From Antarctobacter aquimaris (GTDB lineage: Bacteria > Pseudomonadota > Alphaproteobacteria > Rhodobacterales > Rhodobacteraceae), in NCBI RefSeq assembly GCF_900184945.1, contig NZ_FXYF01000007.1:1-64000 (forward strand): a stretch of DNA of 64,000 bases, read 5' to 3'. Below are positions 36,362-45,207 of this stretch, in pieces. The position numbers and the translations under genes were made by a program. A model generated the notes under the pieces. It searched no databases. It was not told the origin of the DNA and was given only the letters and a program-made list of their open reading frames with translations. The number at the start of each line of letters is the position of its first letter. Positions within the stretch are counted from its first letter, which is position 1.

Positions 36362-36760
36362 TCAGGCCACCTTGCGCATCTTGCCGCCCGAGGGGCGCGG
36401 CGTGACCGGGCGCGGCTTCAGCGGGGTCACGTTGTTCGGCTTGACGGCGGTGCGCGGCGTCGCCCGGACGGTTGCGACAAAGATCATGACGGTCGCCACC
36501 ACGGCGGCCAGGCTGCCCAGGTCGAACCCGGCCGACAGCAGCGCCTGAAGGCTCAGCCCGCCGGAAACGACCTGCCACATCGCGGCGGCGGTTGCAGAGG
36601 CGGCCAGCGGGAAGACCCCGGTCAGCACGGACAGCAGGATCATCTCGATCATCTCGCTGCGCAGCCAGCTTTTCTGCGGCGAAAGGATGTTGCAGTAGTA
36701 GATCGCGCAGGTGAGACCCAGCGCGAGGAGACTGGATGAGAGGGCGGCAGAGTGGAGCAT
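36362..36760 (-). CDS. Small membrane protein of unknown function
   Basis: A 132-residue protein with three predicted membrane segments (about 5-24, 37-60 and 75-95) and a basic, proline-rich tail (TPLKPRPVTPRPSGGK). I recognise no family. It lies 50 bases downstream of the SecD-SecF fusion gene on the same strand and may be cotranscribed with it. The ATG at 36760 is preceded by GAGAG. Part of an antisense frame covers it, but the hydrophobic pattern supports this strand. Confidence 0.55.
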   Translation of the reverse strand: MLHSAALSSSLLALGLTCAIYYCNILSPQKSWLRSEMIEMILLSVLTGVFPLAASATAAAMWQVVSGGLSLQALLSAGFDLGSLAAVVATVMIFVATVRATPRTAVKPNNVTPLKPRPVTPRPSGGKMRKVA

Positions 36761-36809
36761 GTCAGATCTCTCTGGTGAAACCCTGCGAACACCGCAGGGC
36801 GGAACGGGG

Positions 36810-39353
36810 TCAGGGGGCCACGCCGTCAGGGGGCAGCGTGTCATTGGACGTCGACGCCTGCCGCGCCCGCCAGTCGCCCAGCAGCAACAGGATCGGCGCG
36901 GCGATGAAGACCGACGATCCCGCGGCGATCACGATGCCGAAGACCATCGGAATGGCAAAGCTCTGCACCGCCACCCCGCCCCAGATCGCCATCGGCAGCA
37001 TCGCGGCCAGCGCGGTGGCCGAGGTGTAGAGCGAACGCGCCAGCGTCTGGTTGATCGACAAGTCGATCAGGTCGCGCAGGGGCATCATGGGGTGCAGGGC
37101 GATGTTCTCGCGCATCCGGTCGTAGACCACCACCTTGTCGTTGACCGAGTAGCCGATCAGCGTCAGCAGCGCGGCGACGGCTGTCAGGCCAAAGTCCAGC
37201 CCGGTGAGCGAGAAGAAGCCAACCGTCTTGGTCACGTCCAGCACCAGCGTGACGATGGCACCCACGGCAAAGGGCCAGTCGAAGCGCGCCCAGATGTAGG
37301 CCAGCATGGCCAGGCTGGCGGCGACCACGGCCAGGATGCCGGCGACGGCCAGTTCGGCGCTGACGCGCGGGCCCACCATCTCGACCCGCTCGAAACGGAC
37401 GTCCGGCACATCGGCGGCGATGGCGGTGTGCAGGTGGTCGGCAGTCAGTCCCTGCGCCGCCTCGCCGCCGGGCTGGGTTTCGACACGGATCAGCACGCCG
37501 TGACCTTCCTCGGCGGCTTGCAGCGAGATGTCGCCAAGGCGCAGCGCCTCGACCGTCGTGCGCAGCTGGGCGATGTCCGGGGGCGTGTCGAAATGCGCCT
37601 CGATCAGAGTGCCGCCGCGGAAATCGACGCCGTAGTTCAGCCCCGGCGTGACGAACAGCACCACCGAGGCGATGGACAGCACTATGGACAGGGCCAGCCC
37701 GACAAAGCGCATCCGCATGAAGCGGAAGTTCGGCACGGGCCGGTCACGCAGCGCGCCCAGCGGCGAGCGGATGACAAAGACCCGCGGCTTGCGCAGCCGC
37801 AGAACGATGTCCATCGCCGAGCGCACCACGGTGACCGAGGTGAACAGCGAGATCAGGATGCCGAGGCCCATTGTCACGGCGAATCCCTTGACCGGACCCG
37901 AGCCGAGCCAGAACAGCAGCCCGGTGGCGATCAGCGATGTCAGGTTCGAATCGAGGATCGCCCGGTAGGCGCGGTCAAAGCCCGCCTGCACCGCCGAGGC
38001 GGCCTTTTTCCCGCGCGCGGTTTCCTCGCGGATGCGTTCGTTGATCAGCACGTTGGCGTCCACCGCCAGCCCCATGCCCAGGATCAGCCCGGCGATGCCC
38101 GGCAAGGTCAGCGTGGCGCCCAGCACGGTCAGCGCGGCGATGGTCAGCATCACGTTCAACAGCAGCGCCCCGGTGGCGACCAGGCCCCAGCCGCCATAGA
38201 GCAGGATCATCACAGAGGCCACGAGGCCAAAGCCCGCCACCCCGGTCCAGAGCCCGCCGGCGATGGCATCGGCGCCCAGGTCGGCGCCCACGGTGCGTTC
38301 CTCGATCACCTGCAACGGCACCGGCAGCGCGCCCGCCCGCAGCAGCGCGGCCAGTTGCGTCGTCTGCTCGACCGTGAAGCTGCCGCTGATTGCGCCGGAA
38401 CCGCCCATGATCGGCTTGTGCACGACGGGGGCGCTCAGCACCTGCCCGTCGAGGACGATGGCAAAGGGTTTGCCGGACAGTTCCCTGGTCAGTTGGCCAA
38501 AGACAACGGCGCCCTCGGCGTCAAAGCGGAAATCGACCACCGGCTCGCCGGTTTTGGGGTTGTAGCGCGCCTCGGCATCGACAAGGCTTTCGCCGCGCAG
38601 CGCCACGCGCGTCTCGACCACGAGGGTGGTGGCGCCATCGGCCATCGGCAGCCGCACCGTGCCGGGCGCCAGCGGCGCATCCGGGCCGGGATCGGCCGCC
38701 ACGCGGTGAAAGCTCAGCGCGGCGGTGCTGCCCAGCAGCGTCCGCAGGCCCGCCGGATCGGTCACACCGGGCATCTGCACCAGGATCCGGTCATGCCCCA
38801 GCATCTGGATCGAGGGTTCCGCGACGCCGGCCTCGTCCACCCGCTTGCGCACCACTTCGACACTGTGGGCCATGGCATCGGCCTGCGCCGCGTCCAGCGC
38901 CACGTCGCGCAACGTCAGGCTCAGCCCGCCGTTGCCGTCCTCGGTCACCGAAAACACCGGCTCGGCGCGGGCAAGCGCTGAGCGTCGGAACGTCGGGCGC
39001 GCGGCCTCGATGGTGGCGCGCAGCGCTTCGTAGGACATGTCGGGGTCCGGCGGCTGCACCAGCAGGGCGCGGTCGTCGACCACGACCCGGACAGGCAGGC
39101 CGTCCTGTGCCAGCGCCTCGGTCAGCGCGTCGCGGGCCTGGGCCACCATGCCGGCGGCGAGCGCATCCTCGTCGGCGCGCAGGGTCAGCGAGGCGCCGCC
39201 GCGCAGGTCCAGCCCCAGAGCCACGGGTGTCGACGGCAACCACGCCGGAAAGACCCGGGTGAGGTCACGGGGCAGGAAACTGGGCAGCGCAACGGCAATC
39301 CCGACAAGGATCACAACGGCATAGGCGGCTAAACGCCAGACAGGAGACTTCAA
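36810..39353 (-). CDS. secDF: SecD-SecF fusion protein, Sec translocase auxiliary subunit
   Basis: A protein of about 847 residues joining SecD and SecF in one chain. The SecD half has one N-terminal helix, LGLDLRGGASLTL (D1), a periplasmic P1 domain, and AGLILGMGLAVDANVLINER in the helix bundle with the proton-path Asp. The SecF half starts near residue 575 with GVDFRGGTLIEAHF and ends with IGYSVNDKVVVYDRMREN. Such proteins use proton motive force to pull exported protein into the periplasm. The start is uncertain: TTG at 39353 with AGAGG upstream is preferred; ATG at 39377 is in frame. YajC is not nearby, so this may be a second, stand-alone SecDF. Confidence 0.85.
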   Translation of the reverse strand: MKSPVWRLAAYAVVILVGIAVALPSFLPRDLTRVFPAWLPSTPVALGLDLRGGASLTLRADEDALAAGMVAQARDALTEALAQDGLPVRVVVDDRALLVQPPDPDMSYEALRATIEAARPTFRRSALARAEPVFSVTEDGNGGLSLTLRDVALDAAQADAMAHSVEVVRKRVDEAGVAEPSIQMLGHDRILVQMPGVTDPAGLRTLLGSTAALSFHRVAADPGPDAPLAPGTVRLPMADGATTLVVETRVALRGESLVDAEARYNPKTGEPVVDFRFDAEGAVVFGQLTRELSGKPFAIVLDGQVLSAPVVHKPIMGGSGAISGSFTVEQTTQLAALLRAGALPVPLQVIEERTVGADLGADAIAGGLWTGVAGFGLVASVMILLYGGWGLVATGALLLNVMLTIAALTVLGATLTLPGIAGLILGMGLAVDANVLINERIREETARGKKAASAVQAGFDRAYRAILDSNLTSLIATGLLFWLGSGPVKGFAVTMGLGILISLFTSVTVVRSAMDIVLRLRKPRVFVIRSPLGALRDRPVPNFRFMRMRFVGLALSIVLSIASVVLFVTPGLNYGVDFRGGTLIEAHFDTPPDIAQLRTTVEALRLGDISLQAAEEGHGVLIRVETQPGGEAAQGLTADHLHTAIAADVPDVRFERVEMVGPRVSAELAVAGILAVVAASLAMLAYIWARFDWPFAVGAIVTLVLDVTKTVGFFSLTGLDFGLTAVAALLTLIGYSVNDKVVVYDRMRENIALHPMMPLRDLIDLSINQTLARSLYTSATALAAMLPMAIWGGVAVQSFAIPMVFGIVIAAGSSVFIAAPILLLLGDWRARQASTSNDTLPPDGVAP

Positions 39354-39782
39354 GGCCAGACCTCTTGTGCCCCGCATGGTCCGGGGCGCGACGACCGTCC
39401 GTCGAAGGCGGCAAGACGCGACCGCACAGGGGCGGCCGTGGATGGTCTGCGGCGGGCGCATCTTAAATCCGCTATTGCGAAATCCTCGTCAATGGGGCGC
39501 CGCAATTATTATTCCCGCGTGGCCGGGATTGTATTCCGCCGGCCGCATCCCATTTGCTTGACGCCCCCGGTCGGCCTGCGTGTGCGCGGCATCCGGGCGG
39601 GCCCTGCGAAACGCGTTTGCAGGGGCCTATTGTCGGAGCATCAGCTTGGAATCGTTGCGGATACGCCCCACCGGACCCGCCCCCGCAGAAGGATGGTCGC
39701 AGCCTGTCCGCGGGGATCGGCAGAAAGGTGCTCATGACACCGCGACTTTCGGCACCAAGGCCGAGTCGGGGGTCCGCGACAC
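39354..39782. other. Non-coding divergent region between secDF and exoD-like gene
   Basis: About 430 bases with no believable gene. It must carry two divergent promoters. A strongly AT-rich patch (CGCAATTATTATTCC, about 39500-39515) stands out. At about 39600-39630 a near-perfect hairpin forms around AAACGCGTTT, with arms CCCTGC and GCAGGG, not followed by a T-run. No RNA family was recognised. Confidence 0.4.
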
Positions 39783-40418
39783 ATGACGCTGGCGAATGCG
39801 GCAGAGGCGATGCTGTCCCGCCAGCCGGGGCGACGATTGTCCGAAGTGCTGTGCGATCTCGAAGCGGGCGAGGGGACGCGGGTGTCGGTCGGCGACATCG
39901 TGGGCGCGCTGCGCGACCGCAGCTTTGCGCCGCTCATGGTGATCTTTGCCGCGCCCAACGTGTTCCTGTTCATCCCCGGCTCGTCGGTCTTTACCGCGCT
40001 GCCGCTGATGGTGCTGGCGATCCAGCTGATGATCGGCCGGCCCGATGCCTGGCTGCCGCGCTTCGTCGCCGTCCGGTCCATCGAGCGGACCTCCTTCAGC
40101 CGGATCGTGACCGTCAGCGTGCCCTACGTGCGGCGGATCGAACGGCTGGCCCGCCCGCGCTGGTGGCCGACCTCGTTCCTGCTGGCCGAGCGGGTGATCG
40201 GCGCATGTACCTTTGCGCTGGCGCTTGTCCTGTTCCTGCCGATCCCGTTTGCCAACGGCCTGCCGGCGCTGTCGATCATCATGATGGCGCTGGGCCTGAG
40301 CGAGCGCGACGGCTTCTGGCTGGCGGGCGGGCTGTTCCTGACGCTGGTCTCGACGGTCTTCGTGATCGGCATGGTGTCGGTCGGGGCCTTTGCCATCTTT
40401 GAATGGGTGCTGCCATGA
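39783..40418 (+). CDS. ExoD-family membrane protein
   Basis: A 211-residue integral membrane protein of the ExoD family. SVGDIVGALRDRSFAPLMVI and VFLFIPGSSVFTALPLMVLA with IQLMIGR are the family core, followed by three further membrane helices. ExoD was first linked to exopolysaccharide production and alkaline tolerance in rhizobia; the biochemical role is unknown. The next gene downstream is a cation/calcium antiporter, 63 bases away on the same strand. Confidence 0.85.
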   Translation: MTLANAAEAMLSRQPGRRLSEVLCDLEAGEGTRVSVGDIVGALRDRSFAPLMVIFAAPNVFLFIPGSSVFTALPLMVLAIQLMIGRPDAWLPRFVAVRSIERTSFSRIVTVSVPYVRRIERLARPRWWPTSFLLAERVIGACTFALALVLFLPIPFANGLPALSIIMMALGLSERDGFWLAGGLFLTLVSTVFVIGMVSVGAFAIFEWVLP

Positions 40419-40481
40419 TGCAGCGTCTCCCTTGCCCGCTGTCCCCGATCCCCGGGGCAGCCTTACCCGAAAGTCCTTCAC

Positions 40482-41468
40482 ATGACTGAGATCTGGCTTC
40501 CGCTGCTCGGTGGCCTCGTGTTCCTTGTCCTCGGTGGCGATCTGCTGGTGCGGGGCGCCGTGCAGGTGGCCAGCAGGCTGGGTGTGTCGCCGCTGGTGAT
40601 CGGGCTGACGCTGGTCGGCTTCGGCACCTCGACGCCGGAACTGGTGACCTCGGTGCAGGCGGCGTTGATCGGCGCGCCCGGCATCGCCTTTGGCAACATT
40701 GTCGGCTCCAACCTTGCCAACATCCTGCTGATCGTGGGCGTTTCGGCGCTGCTGTTCCCGATCGCGGTGAGTTCGGCCGCGTTGCGGCGCGACGGCATGG
40801 TGATGATCGCCGTCGCGGTGATCTTTGCCGTCGTCGCGGCGCTGATGCCGATGCAGCGCTGGGTCGGCGCGGTCTTTGTCCTGGCGCTGGCGGGGTACAT
40901 CTACACCGCCTTCCGCCAGGAACGGCAGACCACCGCCCCGGCGGACCATGGCGCGGTCTACGACAAGAGCGCCGCGGTGCAGGCCGTCGATCCGGCGACC
41001 GTGCCCGTGGCCGAGGCGCAGGGGTCGTTGCTCAAGCCGTTGCTGATCACCCTGGCCGGGCTGGTGCTGGTGATCCTGGGCGGCACCCTGCTGGTGAATG
41101 GGGCGGTCACGCTGGCGCGGTCCTTCGGCATCTCGGAGACGGTGATCGGGCTGACCATCGTCGCCATCGGCACCTCGCTGCCGGAACTGGTGACCTCGGT
41201 CATGGCGGCGCTGCGGCGCCAGGCCGACGTGGCCTTTGGCAACATCGTCGGGTCCAACATCTACAACATCCTCGGGATCGGCGGGGCGACCGCGCTGATC
41301 GCACCCAGCGAGGTGCCCGCCGAGATCGTCAGCTTTGACAACCTCGTGATGGTGGGCGTGTCGCTTCTGCTGGTGCTGTTCGCCTGGACCGGCCTGCGGA
41401 TCGCCCGCTGGGAGGGGGCCGCGCTGCTGGCGGGCTATATCGCCTACGTCTACATCATCTGGCCGTGA
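40482..41468 (+). CDS. Calcium/sodium antiporter of the CaCA family (YrbG-like)
   Basis: A 328-residue antiporter with about ten membrane helices in two inverted halves. The alpha-repeats are plain: GFGTSTPELVTSVQAAL with FGNIVGSNLANI in the first half and AIGTSLPELVTSVMAAL with FGNIVGSNIYNI in the second, containing the cation-coordinating Glu and Asn residues. It exchanges calcium for sodium or protons. The cytoplasmic loop between the halves (about 145-180) is short, as in prokaryotic members. Confidence 0.92.
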   Translation: MTEIWLPLLGGLVFLVLGGDLLVRGAVQVASRLGVSPLVIGLTLVGFGTSTPELVTSVQAALIGAPGIAFGNIVGSNLANILLIVGVSALLFPIAVSSAALRRDGMVMIAVAVIFAVVAALMPMQRWVGAVFVLALAGYIYTAFRQERQTTAPADHGAVYDKSAAVQAVDPATVPVAEAQGSLLKPLLITLAGLVLVILGGTLLVNGAVTLARSFGISETVIGLTIVAIGTSLPELVTSVMAALRRQADVAFGNIVGSNIYNILGIGGATALIAPSEVPAEIVSFDNLVMVGVSLLLVLFAWTGLRIARWEGAALLAGYIAYVYIIWP

Positions 41469-41487
41469 CCGGGGCGGGCGCGTGGGG

Positions 41488-43083
41488 TCAGAACCCCACG
41501 GCCTGCCCATCCTTGCGCGGCTCGGACCCGGCGGCATAGGCGCCGCTCTCCAGCCGGGCGATCAGCTGCGCGCCGCCAAAGCCAAAGGCATTGTCCGGCG
41601 CCTCCAGCGTCAGGTCGTGGCCCATGCCGCGCAGGGTATCCAGCGTCTCGGCCGGCAGCGTCGTCTCGCAGGCCACGTTCAGCCCCTGCGTGATGCGCCA
41701 GCGCGGCGCATCGGCGGCCATCTGCGGGTCCTGCCCCCAAAGCTGGGTGCGCAGCGTCATCTGGAGGTGGCCCTGCGCCTGCATCGGCCCGCCCATCACG
41801 CCAAAGCTCATCAGCGGCGCGTCACCCTTCATCAGGAAGGCGGGGATGATCGTGTGATAGGGCCGCTTGCCCGGGGCGACGACGTTCTGGCTGTCGGGGT
41901 TCAGCGAGAAACCCGCGCCGCGGTTTTGCAGGCTGATCCCGGTGCCCGGCACCACCACGCCCGATCCGAAACCGGCATAATTCGACTGGATGAAGGACAC
42001 CATCATGCCCGAGGCGTCGGCAGCGGTCAGGTAGACCGTGCCGCCCGCCTTCGGCGCGCCGGCCTTGAAGTCGGTGGCTTTGGTCGAGTCGATCAGCCTG
42101 GCCCGGTCGGCCAGGTAGCCGGGGTCCAGCATGTCGGCCGGCGTGACCCTGGTCATGTGGGCAATGTCGGCGACATAGGCCTCGGTGTCGCGCAGCGCCA
42201 GCTTCATCGCCTCGATCTGGAGGTGGAAGGCCAGCGGGTCGTCGGCGTCGAGGTCGCGCAGCGCGGTGTGCGACAGCAGGCCCAGCGCCACCAGCGCGGC
42301 AATGCCCTGGCCGTTGGGCGGGATCTCGTGCAGGGTCACGTCGTCAAAGGACTGGCTGAGGGTGCCGCACCAGTCCGCCTTGTGCGCCGCCATGTCCGAG
42401 ACGCGCAGCGCGGCATCGTGCTGGCGGGCGAAGGCCTCGATTTCCTCGGCCAGCACGCCCTCGTAGAAGGCCTTGCCGCGGGTTTCTGCGATCAGGCGCA
42501 GGCTGCGAGCGTGGCCGGGGCTGCGAAAGATCTCGCCGGCGCGCGGCGCGCGGCCGCCGGGCAGGAAGGTCTCGGCAAAGCCGGGCATCCCGCCCAATTG
42601 GTCCGCGGCACGACCCCAGAGCGTGGCGATCACCGGCGAGACGGGAAAGCCCTCTTCGGCGTAGCGGATCGCCGGTTCGAACAGGGTCTCGAACGGCAGC
42701 TTGCCAAAACGCTTGGACAGGTAGACCCAGGACGACACCGCGCCGGGCACGGTGACGCTTTCCCAGCCGCGGAAATCCATCGCGTCCTTGCCGGCAAAGC
42801 GGTCCGGCGTCCAGCCCGCCGGGGCGCGCCCCGAGGCGTTGAGCCCGTGCAGTTCCTGCCCGTCCCAGAGGATCGCAAAGGCGTCCGAGCCGATGCCGTT
42901 GCCCGAAGGCTCGACCAAAGTCAGCGTGATCGCCGTGGCCACCGCTGCGTCGACGGCGTTGCCGCCGCGCGCCAGCATCGACAGCCCGGCCTGGGCGGCC
43001 AGCGGCTGGCTGGTGCTGACGATGTTGCGGGCCACCAGGGCCGAGCGGCGGGAAGGATAGGGGTGATTTGCGCGCAGGTGCAT
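41488..43083 (-). CDS. ggt: Gamma-glutamyltranspeptidase family Ntn-hydrolase
   Basis: A 531-residue proenzyme-type Ntn hydrolase. GGNAVDAAVATAITLTLVEP and NGIGSDAFAILWDG open the large subunit. The self-cleavage threonine is in AGGTVYLTAADASGMMVSF (about residue 350), and PNSGIGF-type motifs are replaced by GFGSGVVVPGTGISLQNRG. No signal peptide is visible, so it may be cytoplasmic, unlike E. coli GGT. It is followed by a DUF1028 gene upstream on the same strand and lies beside a ruined peptide transporter, a combination typical of peptide or glutathione scavenging loci. Confidence 0.87.
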   Translation of the reverse strand: MHLRANHPYPSRRSALVARNIVSTSQPLAAQAGLSMLARGGNAVDAAVATAITLTLVEPSGNGIGSDAFAILWDGQELHGLNASGRAPAGWTPDRFAGKDAMDFRGWESVTVPGAVSSWVYLSKRFGKLPFETLFEPAIRYAEEGFPVSPVIATLWGRAADQLGGMPGFAETFLPGGRAPRAGEIFRSPGHARSLRLIAETRGKAFYEGVLAEEIEAFARQHDAALRVSDMAAHKADWCGTLSQSFDDVTLHEIPPNGQGIAALVALGLLSHTALRDLDADDPLAFHLQIEAMKLALRDTEAYVADIAHMTRVTPADMLDPGYLADRARLIDSTKATDFKAGAPKAGGTVYLTAADASGMMVSFIQSNYAGFGSGVVVPGTGISLQNRGAGFSLNPDSQNVVAPGKRPYHTIIPAFLMKGDAPLMSFGVMGGPMQAQGHLQMTLRTQLWGQDPQMAADAPRWRITQGLNVACETTLPAETLDTLRGMGHDLTLEAPDNAFGFGGAQLIARLESGAYAAGSEPRKDGQAVGF

Positions 43084-43097
43084 GGGCGTCCTCGTCT

Positions 43098-43847
43098 TCA
43101 GCTGGGCGGCGTGGCAAGCGACTGCGAGACGATGCCTTTCGCCGCTCTTTCCTTTTCGTGCGCCGTGATGGCCGCGTCCAGTGGCCAGCGGTCGATCATG
43201 CCGGAAAAATTGTCGATTGTCGGCAAAGCGGTGCGGAAAACCAGGTCGCGTTCCTCGGCCACGGACATCAGGCGGCGCAACTCGGCCAGCGGATCGTTGT
43301 GGTCATCGACGCGCAGGTCGAGCGCCGGGTAGGGCTGGCCTGCGAAGATCAGCAGGGCGGCGGCCTGCTTGCCGCGATGGTCGCCGCCCGCGCGTTCGCC
43401 CGCCTCCATCGCCGCCAGAAACCGCTCGGCCATGGGCAGGAGCGGGTTGTCCCGCCAGGCCGACAGAGTGTCCGCCACCACCGCGGGCCCGGTCAGCATG
43501 TTCCCGGCGACCGAAACGTTTTCCGCCTGCGCATGCCCGGCCCAGGGCACGCAGTCCGCGCCGGTGTGCTGGGCGATCCTGCCGTCGGGGGCGATCATGT
43601 GCGCCTGCCGCGACGCCTGTCCCAGATCGCGGGCGACAAGGTCGAACAGGATGGTGTCGGGCGCGTCGCCGTCCGCGAGGCGCCCCAACCCCTCGATCCC
43701 CCAGAGCGGGTTGACGAAGGCCTGGCTGGCAAAGGCCGCAGTGGCGCAGACATGCGGCACCAGCGACCCGCAGGCGAAAAAGCGGCTGGCCACGGCAATG
43801 CCGAAGGTGCCGGTTTCCGGGTCTCGTGCCACGATGGAATAGGTCAT
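43098..43847 (-). CDS. DUF1028 family protein (Ntn-hydrolase-like)
   Basis: A 249-residue DUF1028 protein. MTYSIVARDPETGTFGIAVA is the family start, SQAFVNPLWG follows, and VAGNMLTGPAVV is a later hallmark. The fold is predicted to be Ntn-hydrolase-like, but activity is unproven. It is 14 bases upstream of ggt on the same strand, so both are one unit, suggesting linked action on gamma-glutamyl or peptide substrates. Confidence 0.85.
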   Translation of the reverse strand: MTYSIVARDPETGTFGIAVASRFFACGSLVPHVCATAAFASQAFVNPLWGIEGLGRLADGDAPDTILFDLVARDLGQASRQAHMIAPDGRIAQHTGADCVPWAGHAQAENVSVAGNMLTGPAVVADTLSAWRDNPLLPMAERFLAAMEAGERAGGDHRGKQAAALLIFAGQPYPALDLRVDDHNDPLAELRRLMSVAEERDLVFRTALPTIDNFSGMIDRWPLDAAITAHEKERAAKGIVSQSLATPPS

Positions 43848-44141
43848 TCAGGATCTCCTCTGTCAGCGCCGGCGCCGGTGTTCTCCCGGCTGTTCGGGCA
43901 CCTGCCGGCGGGTCTTCCGGGGGCGCAACAGATGGCCCGCAACAGGGTGCCAGAGGCTGATCAGCCGATCAATAAGGCATCATCAGGGGAGAATACGACT
44001 GGATTCGATGAAATCAGCAGGCAAACCTTGCGATTTTTGACCGGTCTGTCGGTTTTGCAACCCGCCTTGGCCCGCATGGCTGCTCAATGCCCTGATGCGT
44101 GACGCCCGCCCGTACATGCAGGTTTGACCCTAAGCCGCTCT
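43848..44141. other. Upstream region of DUF1028-ggt, no gene seen
   Basis: About 290 bases between the start of the DUF1028 gene and the first transporter remnant. GGAGATCC, reverse complement of bases just after 43847, gives the ribosome site of the DUF1028 gene. A moderately AT-rich stretch at about 43955-44055 probably holds its promoter. No open frame has family signals. Confidence 0.35.
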
Positions 44142-44516
44142 TGCAAACAGATAACCTGACCGTGAGCCTGTTGCAGGACGGGACGGAGACCCCGCTGGTG
44201 CGGGACATCTCCTATTCCGTCTCGGCGGCCAAGTCGGCGTCGTCGCTTGCGGTCATGATCCTTCTGTCCAGGGCGCCAAAGCCAACCTCGGGCGCGATTC
44301 GACTGGGCGGGCAGGATCCGTGGGCGCGGCATTCCGGTGGTGTTCCAGGAGCCGATAATCTCGGTCAACCCGGTGCGCAGCATCGGGTCGCAGATCATGG
44401 AGAGCATCAAGGAAAACCTGGACCTGTCACGCAGCGCCGCGCGGGTGCGCGCCATCGCGCTGGACGGGTCGATCCAGGCGCAGATCATCAACCTGCTGGA
44501 GAAGCTGCGCGTCTAG
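44142..44516 (+). pseudogene. Remnant of a DppD/OppD-type peptide ABC transporter ATPase
   Basis: One frame gives LQTDNLTVSLLQDGTETPLV and RDISYSVSAAKSASSLAVMI, then PTSGAIRLGGQDPWAR. The P-loop (normally GESGSGKS before VTSLAVM) is deleted. After a frameshift a second frame reads VVFQEPIISVNPVRSIGSQI and ends SIQAQIINLLEKLRV then TAG. Between RVRAIAL and SIQAQI about a hundred codons are missing, including the LSGGQ signature and Walker B. Two deletions and a frameshift make it certainly non-functional. Confidence 0.85.
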
Positions 44517-44653
44517 TTCGCCCTTACATACCTTTTCATCGTGCCTGACCCGGCTGGGCGGCACCCATGCGGCGTCTTGTCATGCGCCGGACAGCACGGA
44601 TGTCCCAGCCGGGGCACGTTGAAAAATGCACCACCCATTCAGGGGAGTAGTCC

Positions 44654-45201
44654 ATGAACGACGACGATGACCTCATCCCCAAGGCGCGGCAGGGCCTGGC
44701 CGACACCTGGGACCACGACCCGCGTGACCCTCTGTTCGGTCTCAGCCGCGACGAGATGCGCGGGACGAAACTGTCGCGCCGCGGCGGCTGGTGCCCGGCG
44801 ACCCGGTTGCCGCCATGTTGGCCGACGCCGGCAGCGAGGAGGCGCGCGTGGCGATGATCCGCAGGCCGGGCCTCGACCAGCCGCTGGTCGCGCAGTTCTC
44901 CAAGTGGGTCGTGAACACGCTCCGGGGCGACCTGGGCCATTCGATCTACGGCTTGAACCAGCCGGTCGCGAAAACCCTGATCGAGGCGCTGCCGCGTACC
45001 CTGTCGTTGGCGCGGTTGTCCTGCCTGGGCCGTGGCGCCGGCCCCGACACGCCGAGCTGGAGGTTGATCCTGGCGGATGGGCGCAGCTTTGTCCTCCGGG
45101 TGAGGTGGCTGGGTGTGTTCCCCGGGCTGGCGATCATGCTGCTGGTGCTGTCGATCCATTACATCGGCGACGCGCTGGACGTGCGCGAATGCGGGCTGTG
45201 A
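44654..45201 (+). pseudogene. Fused debris of peptide ABC permeases (DppB start, DppC end)
   Basis: From about 44791 the frame reads PGDPVAAMLADAG, GLDQPLVAQFSKWVVNTLRG and DLGHSIYGLNQPV, the early part of a DppB permease. It then jumps at about 45030 to DTPSWRLILADGRSFVLRV and WLGVFPGLAIMLLVLSIHYI plus GDALD, the C-terminus of a DppC permease. Everything between, including the permease signature loops, is gone. The 44654-44790 piece (RDPLFGLSRDEMRG) belongs to another frame and is not recognised. Together with the ATPase remnant this is a collapsed dipeptide or glutathione transporter operon. Confidence 0.8.
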
Positions 45202-45207
45202 CGCCGG

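Noticed and set aside
36711-38981. A plus-strand frame of about 756 codons opposite the SecD-SecF gene
   Set aside because: It is full of Gln, His, Arg and Asp repeats (antisense of membrane helices), and the minus strand has clear SecD and SecF motifs.
39438-39737. A plus-strand frame of 99 codons in the gap before the exoD-like gene
   Set aside because: High Arg/Pro content, no ribosome site and no motif; treated as non-coding.
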